Positions 1 to 7,331 of a DNA stretch of 9,164 nucleotides are shown in pieces. Position numbers and translations under genes: made by a program. Each line of letters starts with the position of its first letter. Positions within the stretch are counted from its first letter, which is position 1. This DNA is from Nitrosomonadales bacterium. Its GTDB lineage: Bacteria > Pseudomonadota > Gammaproteobacteria > Burkholderiales > Gallionellaceae. The stretch is taken from contig JACREA010000158.1 in the NCBI GenBank assembly GCA_016218465.1, forward strand, positions 1-9,164. Direction: 5' to 3'. Under the pieces are notes generated by a model, which worked only from the letters and a program-made list of their open reading frames with translations, did no database searches and was not told the DNA's origin.

Positions 1-3000
1 CCGCTGGATAAATTTTCCGCGGTGATCAACACCGAAAAGCTCGACCGCATTTCAGCAATCGAGCGCCTTGCCCTGCCAGGCCTCAACGAGGCGTATGCCA
101 CGATTCATTGCGGCGCAGGCGTGGTGACGCGGCGGGTAATGGAGGCTGCCGACAGCAACAATCTGGTGTTCGCGGTCGATCCCACTTCGGCAGACGCATC
201 GTGCATCGGCGGCAACGTGTCGATGAATGCCGGCGGCAAGAAAGCTGTATTGTGGGGAACGGCACTGGACAAACTCGCTTCCTGGCGCATGGTCACGCCA
301 GACGGCCTGTGGATGGAAGTCGAACGCATCGGCCACAACCTCGGCAAGATTCATGACGCCGACGTTGCGACTTTCCGCATCAGCCGTTTCGAGGCAGACG
401 GCAAAACGTTGCACGGCGCACCGGAATCCCTCGCCATCCCCGGCAGCGCATTCCGCAAGGCGGGACTGGGCAAGGATGTCACGGACAAATTCCTGGCCGG
501 ACTGCCCGGCATCCAGAAGGAAGGTTGCGACGGCATCATTACTTCGGCGCGCTTTATCCTGCACCGCGCCCATGCAAATACCCGCACGGTATGCCTGGAA
601 TTTTTCGGGCAAGTACGTGAGGCGGTGCCCGCGATCGTCGAGATCAAGAACTATATGGACGCGCACCCGGACGCGCTGCTGGCGGGGCTGGAGCATCTCG
701 ACGAACGGTATCTCAAGGCAGTTGGCTATGCCACCAAGGCCAAGCGCGGCACCCGGCCGAAGATGGTGCTGATCGCCGACGTGGTAAGCGACGACGCGGA
801 TGCGGCGGCTTCTGCCGCCTCGGAAATCGTGCGGCTGGCCAACCTGCGCAGCGGCGAAGGTTTCATCGCGGTGTCCGCCGAGGCGCGCAAGAAGTTCTGG
901 CTGGACCGCGCGCGCACCGCCGCGATCGCCAAACACACCAATGCGTTCAAGGTCAACGAGGACGTGGTGATCCCGCTGCCGCGCATGGGCGATTATTGCG
1001 ATGGCATCGAGCGCATCAACATCGAGTTGTCGCTGCACAACAAACTTAAACTGCTGAACGCGCTTGATGAGTTTTTTGCAGGTGACCTGCCTTTGCATTA
1101 TCAGGATGATGCACAACTCGGTGATATGGAGCTGCTCGGCAATCGCACACAGGATGCCATGCAGTTGCTCGCTGATGTGCGCAGCCGTTGGCAGTGGTTG
1201 AGCGACAATCTGGATGCCCCGCTTGGCGAAGGCCTTTACATGCCTCAAGACAGGCAGGATGCAGTCACAGTTTTCGATGCGGTACAGCGCCACCTGCTGC
1301 GCGCCTCGTGGAAACGCGAGGTGCGCGATCCGCTACGCCAGATTTTCAGCGGTGCCACATACCAACCGATTCTCGACCAGTGCATCGCCGTACATCAAAG
1401 CGTGTTGAAAAGCCGCGTATTCGTCGCATTGCACATGCACGCCGGCGACGGCAACGTGCATACCAATATCCCGGTGAACTCGGACGACTACGAAATGCTG
1501 CAGCAGGCCTATGCAGCGGTGGATCGCATCATGCGGCTGGCTAAAGACATGGGCGGGGTGATTTCCGGCGAGCACGGTATCGGCATCACAAAAATCGATT
1601 ATCTCGAACCGCAGGAGATCGCCGTATTCGCCGACTACAAGCAGCGGATCGATCCGGAAGGGCACTTCAACCGGGGCAAGCTGCTCAAGGGCGGCAATCT
1701 GGATCACGCCTACACGCCCAGCTTCAATTTGATGGAGCTGGAAAGCCTGATTCTGGAAAAAAGCGAACTGGGCGGAATCGCCGATTCGATCAAGGACTGT
1801 TTGCGTTGCGGCAAATGCAAGCCTGCGTGCAATACCCACGTGCCGCGCGCGAACCTGCTGTATTCGCCGCGCAACAAGATTCTCGCCGCCTCGCTGCTGA
1901 TCGAGGCGTTCCTCTATGAGGAGCAGACGCGGCGCGGCGTCTCCATCCAGCATTTCGCCGAGTTCGGTGATGTCGCCGACCACTTCACGATATGCCACAA
2001 GTGCAAGAGCCCATGCCCGGTGGATATCGACTTCGGTGACGTGTCAGTCGCGATGCGCAATTTCCTGCGCAAACAGGGCAAGAAAAAATTCAACCCGGTG
2101 AGCACAGCCTCGATGCTGTTTCTCAACGTAACCGATCCGACTACCATCAAGCTGATACGCAAGGTGATGATCGAATGGGGCTACAAGGCGCAGCGCGCCG
2201 GTTATCAGGCCGCCAGGCGCTTTGGCTTGTTCAAGGCTCAAACCAAACTCCCGCCAGCCACAGTCGGCGGCGCGCCGCTTTTTTTACCGCTTGGCCGTGC
2301 TCAGGTGATCCACTTCATCAACAAGCCGATGCCTGGCGACCTGCCCAAGAGGACCTCGCGCGCGCTGCTCGACATCGAGGACAACAGCATTGTTCCGATC
2401 ATCCGCAACCCGCATAAATTGAATGAAGACTCTGAGGCAGTGTTTTACTTCCCCGGCTGCGGCTCGGAAAGGCTATTCGGCCAGGTAGGCCTCGCAACGC
2501 AGGCGATGCTGTATCAGATCGGCGCGATCACTGTGCTGCCGCCCGGTTACCTGTGCTGCGGCTATCCTCAGAATGCCACAGGGCAAGCTGACAAGGCCAA
2601 CCAGATCACCACCGACAACCGCGTGCTGTTCCATCGAGTGGCAAACACGCTGAACTATCTCAACATCAAGACAGTGATCGTGTCGTGCGGTACCTGCATG
2701 GATCAATTGCTGAAATATCAGTTTGATAAAATTTTCCCCGGCTGCCGTCTGCTCGACATTCACGAATACCTGCTGGAGAAAGGATTAAAACTTGGAACTC
2801 CCACCGGACTGCGGTACATGTACCACGACCCGTGCCACTCGCCGATGAAGACCTACCAGCCGCTGAAGGTGGCCAGCGAATTGATGGGGGTCGACATTCC
2901 GCTCAATGACCGCTGCTGCGGCGAAGCCGGCAGCTTCGGCGTGTCGCTGCCGCAGATTGCAACGCAGGTGCGTTTCCGCAAGGAAGAAGAAATGCGCAAG

Positions 3001-3219
3001 GGCGCCGACGCGCTGCGCGCCGACGGCTTTGCCGGCGAAGTCAAAATTCTAACCTCCTGCCCAGCCTGCCACCAGGGTCTGTCACGCTATAACGATGACA
3101 CCGGCACTACATCCGACTATATCGTTATCGAAATGGCCAGGAATCTGCTCGGCGAAAACTGGCTGGAAAAATATGTCGATAATGCCAATAACGGTGGCAT
3201 AGAACGCGTGCTTCTGTAG
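1..3219 (+). CDS. FAD-linked oxidase / Fe-S / CCG-domain fusion protein (DUF3683-type), 5' end outside window
   Basis: This is a GlcD-GlcF-like flavin dehydrogenase fused to its own iron-sulfur subunit, probably oxidising a 2-hydroxy acid such as D-lactate or glycolate and passing electrons to the respiratory chain; the substrate is inferred. The frame is open from base 1, and the GTG at 22 has no ribosome site and would cut the FAD domain, so the true start lies upstream. Counting codons from base 1 (1072 residues): the second half of the FAD-binding domain with PTSADASCIGGN (61-72); the FAD-oxidase C-terminal domain with HMHAGDGNVH (478-487) and SGEHGIG (about 522-528); a full [4Fe-4S] motif at Cys 600, 603, 606 and 610; a second motif with only Cys 665, 668 and 672; then two CCG repeats (C820, C852-853, C896/899; C945, C972-973, C1020/1023) like those of GlcF, GlpC and HdrB. 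From memory, relatives are near 1280 residues, so about 200 residues, including DUF3683, are missing here. It ends at TAG 3217-3219. The architecture is secure; the substrate is not. Confidence 0.93.
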   Translation, partial: PLDKFSAVINTEKLDRISAIERLALPGLNEAYATIHCGAGVVTRRVMEAADSNNLVFAVDPTSADASCIGGNVSMNAGGKKAVLWGTALDKLASWRMVTPDGLWMEVERIGHNLGKIHDADVATFRISRFEADGKTLHGAPESLAIPGSAFRKAGLGKDVTDKFLAGLPGIQKEGCDGIITSARFILHRAHANTRTVCLEFFGQVREAVPAIVEIKNYMDAHPDALLAGLEHLDERYLKAVGYATKAKRGTRPKMVLIADVVSDDADAAASAASEIVRLANLRSGEGFIAVSAEARKKFWLDRARTAAIAKHTNAFKVNEDVVIPLPRMGDYCDGIERINIELSLHNKLKLLNALDEFFAGDLPLHYQDDAQLGDMELLGNRTQDAMQLLADVRSRWQWLSDNLDAPLGEGLYMPQDRQDAVTVFDAVQRHLLRASWKREVRDPLRQIFSGATYQPILDQCIAVHQSVLKSRVFVALHMHAGDGNVHTNIPVNSDDYEMLQQAYAAVDRIMRLAKDMGGVISGEHGIGITKIDYLEPQEIAVFADYKQRIDPEGHFNRGKLLKGGNLDHAYTPSFNLMELESLILEKSELGGIADSIKDCLRCGKCKPACNTHVPRANLLYSPRNKILAASLLIEAFLYEEQTRRGVSIQHFAEFGDVADHFTICHKCKSPCPVDIDFGDVSVAMRNFLRKQGKKKFNPVSTASMLFLNVTDPTTIKLIRKVMIEWGYKAQRAGYQAARRFGLFKAQTKLPPATVGGAPLFLPLGRAQVIHFINKPMPGDLPKRTSRALLDIEDNSIVPIIRNPHKLNEDSEAVFYFPGCGSERLFGQVGLATQAMLYQIGAITVLPPGYLCCGYPQNATGQADKANQITTDNRVLFHRVANTLNYLNIKTVIVSCGTCMDQLLKYQFDKIFPGCRLLDIHEYLLEKGLKLGTPTGLRYMYHDPCHSPMKTYQPLKVASELMGVDIPLNDRCCGEAGSFGVSLPQIATQVRFRKEEEMRKGADALRADGFAGEVKILTSCPACHQGLSRYNDDTGTTSDYIVIEMARNLLGENWLEKYVDNANNGGIERVLL

Positions 3220-3226
3220 CCCAGAC

Positions 3227-3337
3227 GACGGAAGACAGAGGACAGATACTTGTGTGCACCTGCGGCACTTTCTTAACAGGCGCGGCAAAGCCGCGACACC
3301 ACCACTGTCCTCAGTTCTCTGTCATCTGTCTTCTGAC
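3227..3337. repeat. Inverted arrays of a GACAGAG-like 7-mer flanking a GC hairpin
   Basis: On the plus strand 3227-3247 reads as three 7-base units, GACGGAA GACAGAG GACAGAT. On the minus strand 3303-3337 reads GTCAGAA GACAGAT GACAGAG AACTGAG GACAGTG. The two arrays face each other: 3231-3246 pairs with 3318-3333 with one mismatch in 16. Between them, 3281-3295 is a perfect 6-bp hairpin (CGCGGC, AAA, GCCGCG). The element sits where two converging genes end, so a two-way transcription stop is possible, but neither side has the T run of a standard intrinsic terminator. The right array overlaps the last codons and the stop codon of phoR. It could equally be a dispersed repeat family of the genome. 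Confidence 0.6.
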
Positions 3338-4612
3338 CGGGAACACCAGAGAAAAGGTGCTGCCCTTGCCTTCTTCACTCAGCACCTCAAGTTTGGCCTG
3401 ATGGCGCATGGCAATGTATTTGACAATCGCAAGACCCAGGCCAGTCCCTCCTGTTTCGCGCGAACGGCTGCGGTCTACCCGATAGAAACGTTCGGTCAAG
3501 CGCGGAATGTGCTGCGTGGCAATACCGATACCGCTGTCTCGCACCGAGTAGACCAGATGCCCGTCGCGCTCAAACCAGCGCAACAGGATATCGCCCCCTT
3601 CAGGCGTGTAGCGGATAGCATTGCTGAGGAGATTGCCGAATGCGCTACGCAGTTCATCCCGGTTTCCAAGCAGGCCAGATGTAGTGGTGGTCTCAAGGCG
3701 TAACGAGTGCCGCCCGCCGCTTAGCGATTCACCGTCCAGGTAAACATCGTTGATCAATGCACCCATATCAACCGGCTCTTCAAGCACTGGACTTTGCTCA
3801 TTTTCCAAGCGCGACAAGGTCAATAGATCCGCCACCAGATTATCCATGCGCCGCGTTTGTTCTGCCATCAGTTGCAAGGCACGACGCGCGCTTTCCTTGC
3901 TGAGATCCGGCATGTCCAGCAGGTTTTCAACAAAGCCGTTCACTACCGTCAAAGGCGTGCGCAATTCGTGCGAAACATTTGCGACAAAGTCGCGGCGCAT
4001 GGTTTCGATGCGTTTGAATTGCGTGATGTCACGGCTGATCATCAGCCGTTTCTCATCTCCATATGGAATAAAGTTTATAGACAACGTCATTTCATCGTGG
4101 CGTGCCGGAACCATCAGCAACGGCTCGCTGAAATCCCCATCATGCATATAATCAATAAACTCGGGCTGGCGCACCAGATAGGTGATGTCCTGCAAAATGT
4201 CATGCTCGGCATCAAGATTGAAATGCTGCCCGGCAAGCGCGTTGAACCACTCGATACGGTTGGCTTCGTTAAGAATCACTACGCCCTCTGGCAACGCTGC
4301 GGTTGCCAGTTCTATATGCTGTAGTTCTGCAGCCAGCTCCTGCTTTGTCTGGTTATGCTGCTTGACCATTTTATAAAGCCGGGAAAAAACCTCATCCCAG
4401 ATGCCGGAAGCTTCCGGCATGGTTTCAAGCCGCGCATCATTCAGCCATTGCCCCAGCTTGTAAAGCTGTCTTCCATGCCGCGCCATCACAATCAGCAGGG
4501 CGAACAGCATGAATAGCAGAGCAAAAGTGGCGGAAAACTCTCCCCATAGCATCAAGGCAAACAGCGTAGCGAGTACGACAGGGATACTTAGCCGAAACAA
4601 AAAATCCTGCAA
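3311..4612 (-). CDS. phoR: Phosphate regulon sensor histidine kinase PhoR
   Basis: This membrane kinase phosphorylates PhoB under phosphate limitation and removes the phosphate when phosphate is plentiful. I choose TTG at 4612 (433 residues) because AGGAG at 4620-4624 sits 7 bases before it; the TTG at 4627 (438 residues) has no ribosome site. Numbering from 4612: two membrane helices at about 7-25 and 28-45 with almost no periplasmic loop, which fits PhoR, since it does not sense phosphate directly; a linker helix; a PAS domain at about 100-190; a HisKA domain with the phospho-accepting His215 in FVANVSHELRTPL; and a HATPase domain with N box NLLSNAIRYTP (327-337), G1 DSGIGI (359-364) and G2 GGTGLGLAIVK (388-398). 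All catalytic motifs are intact. It lies 114 bases after phoB on the same strand, so it is probably co-transcribed. The last residues, QMTEN, are encoded by the 7-base repeat array. Confidence 0.95.
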   Translation of the reverse strand: MQDFLFRLSIPVVLATLFALMLWGEFSATFALLFMLFALLIVMARHGRQLYKLGQWLNDARLETMPEASGIWDEVFSRLYKMVKQHNQTKQELAAELQHIELATAALPEGVVILNEANRIEWFNALAGQHFNLDAEHDILQDITYLVRQPEFIDYMHDGDFSEPLLMVPARHDEMTLSINFIPYGDEKRLMISRDITQFKRIETMRRDFVANVSHELRTPLTVVNGFVENLLDMPDLSKESARRALQLMAEQTRRMDNLVADLLTLSRLENEQSPVLEEPVDMGALINDVYLDGESLSGGRHSLRLETTTTSGLLGNRDELRSAFGNLLSNAIRYTPEGGDILLRWFERDGHLVYSVRDSGIGIATQHIPRLTERFYRVDRSRSRETGGTGLGLAIVKYIAMRHQAKLEVLSEEGKGSTFSLVFPVRRQMTEN

Positions 4613-4726
4613 AACAACGCTCCTCAATAAAAACGTGAAATAGCTAATGGAAGGGTATCGGATACCTAACGGTCAATTCAGCAATGAATCCTGAAGCAAT
4701 GACAGTTTACAGGCCGCAATTAAATC
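4613..4726 (-). other. phoB-phoR intergenic gap with short dyad
   Basis: This gap is longer than usual for a tightly coupled phoB-phoR pair. It holds the phoR ribosome site (AGGAG at 4620-4624, minus strand) and a perfect 6-bp dyad with a one-base centre at 4654-4666 (GGTATC G GATACC). A single Pho half-site (CTGTCAT on the minus strand, 4699-4705) has no partner 11 bases away on either side, so I do not call a second Pho promoter. I see no terminator. Confidence 0.4.
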
Positions 4727-5431
4727 TCAGTCAAACCGCTGGTTATTGTTAGCCGAAAAGCGGTAGCCGCTGCCGCGCACGGTTTGGATCAGATTATCCA
4801 TTCCAGCCGGCTCAAGCGCTGCGCGCAAACGGCGAATATGTACATCCACTGTTCGTTCCTCGACGAACGCTTGAGTGCCCCAGACCTGATCGAGAAGTTG
4901 AGTGCGGCTATGCACGCGTTCGGTGTGTGTCATGAAAAAATGCAGCAACCTGAACTCTGTCGGCCCCAGCTCCAGGATTGAGCCTTTTGCGCTGGCACGG
5001 TGTTCCGATGGCGACAGCTCAAGCCCGCCAGATACCACAGTTTCATCGGACATTTGCGGAGCGCGGCGGCGCAAAACAGCACGGACACGGGCCATCAGCT
5101 CACGCGGCGAAAACGGCTTGGTTATGTAATCGTCTGCACCTGATTCCAGACCCGAAATTTTGTCGCGCTCATCGCTGCGCGCGGTCAACATAATGATTGG
5201 TACGTCTTTTGTGTGCGCATCTGCGCGCAGCTGTTTCGCCATCGCCACGCCGCTGGTGCCGGGCAACATCCAGTCCAGCAATATCAAATCCGGCAAGTGG
5301 CTGTGTATGTGTCGCCATGCGCTTTCCGCATCTTCGGCTCTCATCACCTGAAACCCCGCCTGCACTACATTAAACGCCAGCAATTCCTGGATCGCCGGTT
5401 CATCTTCCACAATTAAAATTGTTGCGCTCAT
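4727..5431 (-). CDS. phoB: Phosphate regulon response regulator PhoB
   Basis: This cytoplasmic DNA-binding regulator activates Pho-box promoters once PhoR has phosphorylated it. It has 234 residues, the usual PhoB length. The receiver domain (about 1-122) has the acidic pair Glu9/Asp10, the phospho-acceptor Asp53 in LLDWMLPG, Thr83 and Lys105 in the KPFSPRE turn. The winged-helix output domain (about 136-228) ends in VRGSGYRF, and its recognition helix contains RTVDVHIRRLRAAL (193-206), as in PhoB. ATG 5431 is preferred to the adjacent in-frame GTG 5434 because AAGGA (5438-5442) lies 6 bases from the ATG but only 3 from the GTG. phoR follows on the same strand, and a Pho box lies upstream, which points to positive autoregulation. 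No pstSCAB or phoU is nearby. Nothing is missing from the protein. Confidence 0.96.
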   Translation of the reverse strand: MSATILIVEDEPAIQELLAFNVVQAGFQVMRAEDAESAWRHIHSHLPDLILLDWMLPGTSGVAMAKQLRADAHTKDVPIIMLTARSDERDKISGLESGADDYITKPFSPRELMARVRAVLRRRAPQMSDETVVSGGLELSPSEHRASAKGSILELGPTEFRLLHFFMTHTERVHSRTQLLDQVWGTQAFVEERTVDVHIRRLRAALEPAGMDNLIQTVRGSGYRFSANNNQRFD

Positions 5432-5463
5432 CACCTATCCTTATTTCCGGTTTGGAGATTGCA

Positions 5464-5497
5464 AGGATATGAAGAATTTATGACAGGAAGATGACAC
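5464..5497 (-). promoter_or_regulatory. Pho box promoter of phoB
   Basis: On the minus strand 5497-5480 reads GTGTCAT CTTC CTGTCAT, that is two PhoB heptamers with 11-base periodicity; 13 of the 14 heptamer bases match the CTGTCAT consensus. A degenerate third unit (TCTTCAT, 4 of 7) follows exactly 11 bases on, at 5469-5475. A -10 candidate TATCCT (5469-5464) begins 10 bases after the second heptamer. This is the spacing expected of a PhoB-activated promoter in which the Pho box replaces the -35 element. Transcription would start near 5457, giving a leader of about 26 bases before phoB. The match is seen in the sequence; the activity is inferred. Confidence 0.8.
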
Positions 5498-5570
5498 GTC
5501 AGGCCGGTGATGAGGCGGATGGTGGTGCGGGCGTTCCGCCACATGCCCTGTATGACTTGCGGCATTGATA

Positions 5571-6929
5571 TCAAGTTGATTGTCTTATACGGTTCAACAA
5601 AAGTGGAACCACCCCAATCAGAATCCCACCGATCCCTACGAGATTGGTAACCAGATCAAAATTCGGAACGCTATAAAGAGCGATAAAGAACAGAAATAAT
5701 CCACTGAAAGCCGGCCAGATAATATGGGTGATAGATTGCCAAATATTCCCTGTAATCATTTTCCTGTAGTACCAGGCACAGGCGAATCCTGTAAGTCCGA
5801 GATAGAAACAGATCTGAAACCCGAGTGCCATGATGGAATCCTGGAGGATGACATTGATGGTTGGAAGATACGATGAGATAAAAAGGAGAACAAGCCCAAA
5901 AATCCAGATCAGAAAGATGGCAATATGCGGTGTCTTCCACTCGGGATGAAGGCGTGAATAGCGAGGATGAAGGGCTTTATCGCGTCCCTTCGCAAAGAGC
6001 GTTCGGGTGAATTGCAGGATCTGGGTCTCAACCGTTCCGACGGTGGAAAGCAGCACTGCGAGAATAGCAACATACCCCCAAGTTTTTCCGAAAAGCTTCT
6101 CGGCAATGCCAAAGATGATGTTGGTATTGTAATGCTGTATTTCCGCGTCAGAAAGAGCAAGCAGTGTTATGGTGATAAAGATAAGAAAGAAAATGATAAG
6201 AAATATCATCGTCCAAAACGCCGCCCGTCCGGGAGTCAGATTGGGGTCTTTCGTTTCCTCACTGAGATTCATCGTAACGTCCCACCCATAGTAAAAAAAT
6301 ATCGCTATCAGGGCGCCATTTGCAAAGAGCGTGGGTGAAAAACCGAAAGGGGAAAACCACGACCACGAAAAGGGATGAGCTGCAATACCTGGAAATACGA
6401 TGAAGCTCATCACGATGATCGCCAACAGAATGATGCCTTCTATGATAGTCATAATGACCTGCACATAGCTGGTCAGCTTGACCCCTTTCACAACAACGGC
6501 GCTGATAACCGTCAGCCACAGTGCCGCAATCCCGGTTACCCAATGGACATTATTCATGAGTTCCGGTTTGAAAATCAGAAGCGTGGCATTTGCAGCCGGA
6601 ACCATCGCGGAAACCATGAATATGCAACAGAGAACCAGGAGTGCCCATCCGGCGAAAAAGCCAGCCGTATTCCCGAAAACCATGCGCACCCACGCATACG
6701 ATGTTCCCGCATGAGAGACCGCTTTGTTTAGATTGATAAAGGCAAAGGCAATCCCAAACATGATAAGCCCGCAGACGAGAACGCTCGCTGGAGAAAGAAC
6801 CCCGGCTGTCGCTATGATGGTTGAAGTCGTAATCTCGATACTGTAAGCCGGCGCAGTTCCGGCAATGCCCATAATGATTGACTCAGTGAGTCCAAGAGAA
6901 TTTTTTGCAAGTTGCTGTGGCTGTGACAT
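5571..6929 (-). CDS. APC-superfamily amino-acid permease
   Basis: This is an inner-membrane secondary transporter for an amino acid or amine; the substrate cannot be read from the sequence. With the ATG at 6929 it has 452 residues and about 12 hydrophobic helices (near 13-35, 45-68, 88-118, 128-148, 153-179, 198-218, 235-260, 283-303, 334-354, 359-388, 399-420 and 426-446). Family marks are the glycine-rich break in helix 1 (GIAGTAPAYS, 21-30), AGTSYAWV (74-81) and the loop SEETKDPNLTPGRA (223-236). The frame stays open to ATG 7022, but the extra 31 residues would add a hydrophobic stretch before helix 1, and neither start has a convincing ribosome site, so the start is uncertain. A promoter candidate lies at 7072-7100. 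The gene is clearly richer in A+T than the left-hand gene, which hints at separate acquisition. It is 139 bases upstream of phoB and is probably a separate unit, because phoB has its own promoter. Confidence 0.88.
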   Translation of the reverse strand: MSQPQQLAKNSLGLTESIIMGIAGTAPAYSIEITTSTIIATAGVLSPASVLVCGLIMFGIAFAFINLNKAVSHAGTSYAWVRMVFGNTAGFFAGWALLVLCCIFMVSAMVPAANATLLIFKPELMNNVHWVTGIAALWLTVISAVVVKGVKLTSYVQVIMTIIEGIILLAIIVMSFIVFPGIAAHPFSWSWFSPFGFSPTLFANGALIAIFFYYGWDVTMNLSEETKDPNLTPGRAAFWTMIFLIIFFLIFITITLLALSDAEIQHYNTNIIFGIAEKLFGKTWGYVAILAVLLSTVGTVETQILQFTRTLFAKGRDKALHPRYSRLHPEWKTPHIAIFLIWIFGLVLLFISSYLPTINVILQDSIMALGFQICFYLGLTGFACAWYYRKMITGNIWQSITHIIWPAFSGLFLFFIALYSVPNFDLVTNLVGIGGILIGVVPLLLNRIRQST

Positions 6930-7331
6930 GGTAATAGTGATGAGGAAAATAAGTAAAAATACTAAACGAACTGAAATTATGGATTCACGCTGTTGATTTA
7001 CACCCAGCATCCGCCCGCTCATTTTTAGGGCTGCAAACCAAACAGGGTAATGAACTCAAGGCTTTTTGTTTATTCTACCTGCACAATTTTACTGCTTCAA
7101 GCATAACAAAACCCCCGTGGGCCACAATCCACTATGCTTGATTGTGTCGGTTTGAATAACACTATCGAGGCCATCTTCACGAACAAAAAAACTACAAATA
7201 AGCCTGCCTCTGCAATAACGGCAGTCAATCTAAACAACCTCATGCAAATCATTTACGGAGTGGTAAGAATTCTAACAGCCATATAAATGGCGACGAGAAA
7301 GCTCGCAACCAAAATAACGGGGGGTGCTGCG
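6930..7331. other. Intergenic gap upstream of the permease; no certain gene
   Basis: This 402-base, A+T-rich stretch separates the DUF1622 gene from the permease. It holds a sigma70-like promoter on the minus strand (7072-7100) and an inverted repeat (7097-7105 with 7133-7141). It also holds a second, competing stem (7123-7129 with 7140-7146), a 51-codon hydrophobic ORF on the minus strand (7097-7252) with no ribosome site, an 8-bp palindrome AGAATTCT at 7266-7273 and a small perfect hairpin at 7278-7291 (GCCAT, ATAA, ATGGC). None of the hairpins is followed by a T run. I recognise no RNA gene or riboswitch. If the permease starts at 7022, the gap begins at 7023. Confidence 0.6.
7072..7100 (-). 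promoter_or_regulatory. Candidate sigma70 promoter for the permease
   Basis: On the minus strand TTGAAG (7100-7095; 4 of 6 to TTGACA) and TAGAAT (7077-7072; 5 of 6 to TATAAT) are separated by exactly 17 bases. Transcription would start near 7065. That gives a leader of about 136 bases to the ATG at 6929, or about 43 bases to the ATG at 7022. The -35 box overlaps one arm of a 9-bp inverted repeat (7097-7105 with 7133-7141), a possible regulator site. Confidence 0.45.

Noticed and set aside
52..1293. 413-codon open frame on the minus strand opposite the oxidase gene
   Set aside because: It mirrors the codon structure of the GC-rich oxidase gene, has no recognisable domain and has no ribosome site. 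The same holds for the 221-codon frame at 1333-1998.
3281..3295. GC hairpin as an intrinsic terminator
   Set aside because: The stem is perfect, but no T run follows on either strand, so only the repeat element is reported.
3254..3703. 149-codon plus-strand frame at the end of phoR
   Set aside because: It lies opposite the conserved kinase domain of phoR and resembles no family; it is a shadow frame.
4699..4705. Second Pho box in front of phoR
   Set aside because: Only one CTGTCAT half-site is present; the positions 11 bases away on both sides do not match.
7278..7291. Terminator hairpin after the DUF1622 gene
   Set aside because: The 5-bp stem with a 4-base loop is followed by TGTTAGAATTC on the minus strand, not by a T run, and the stem is weak.
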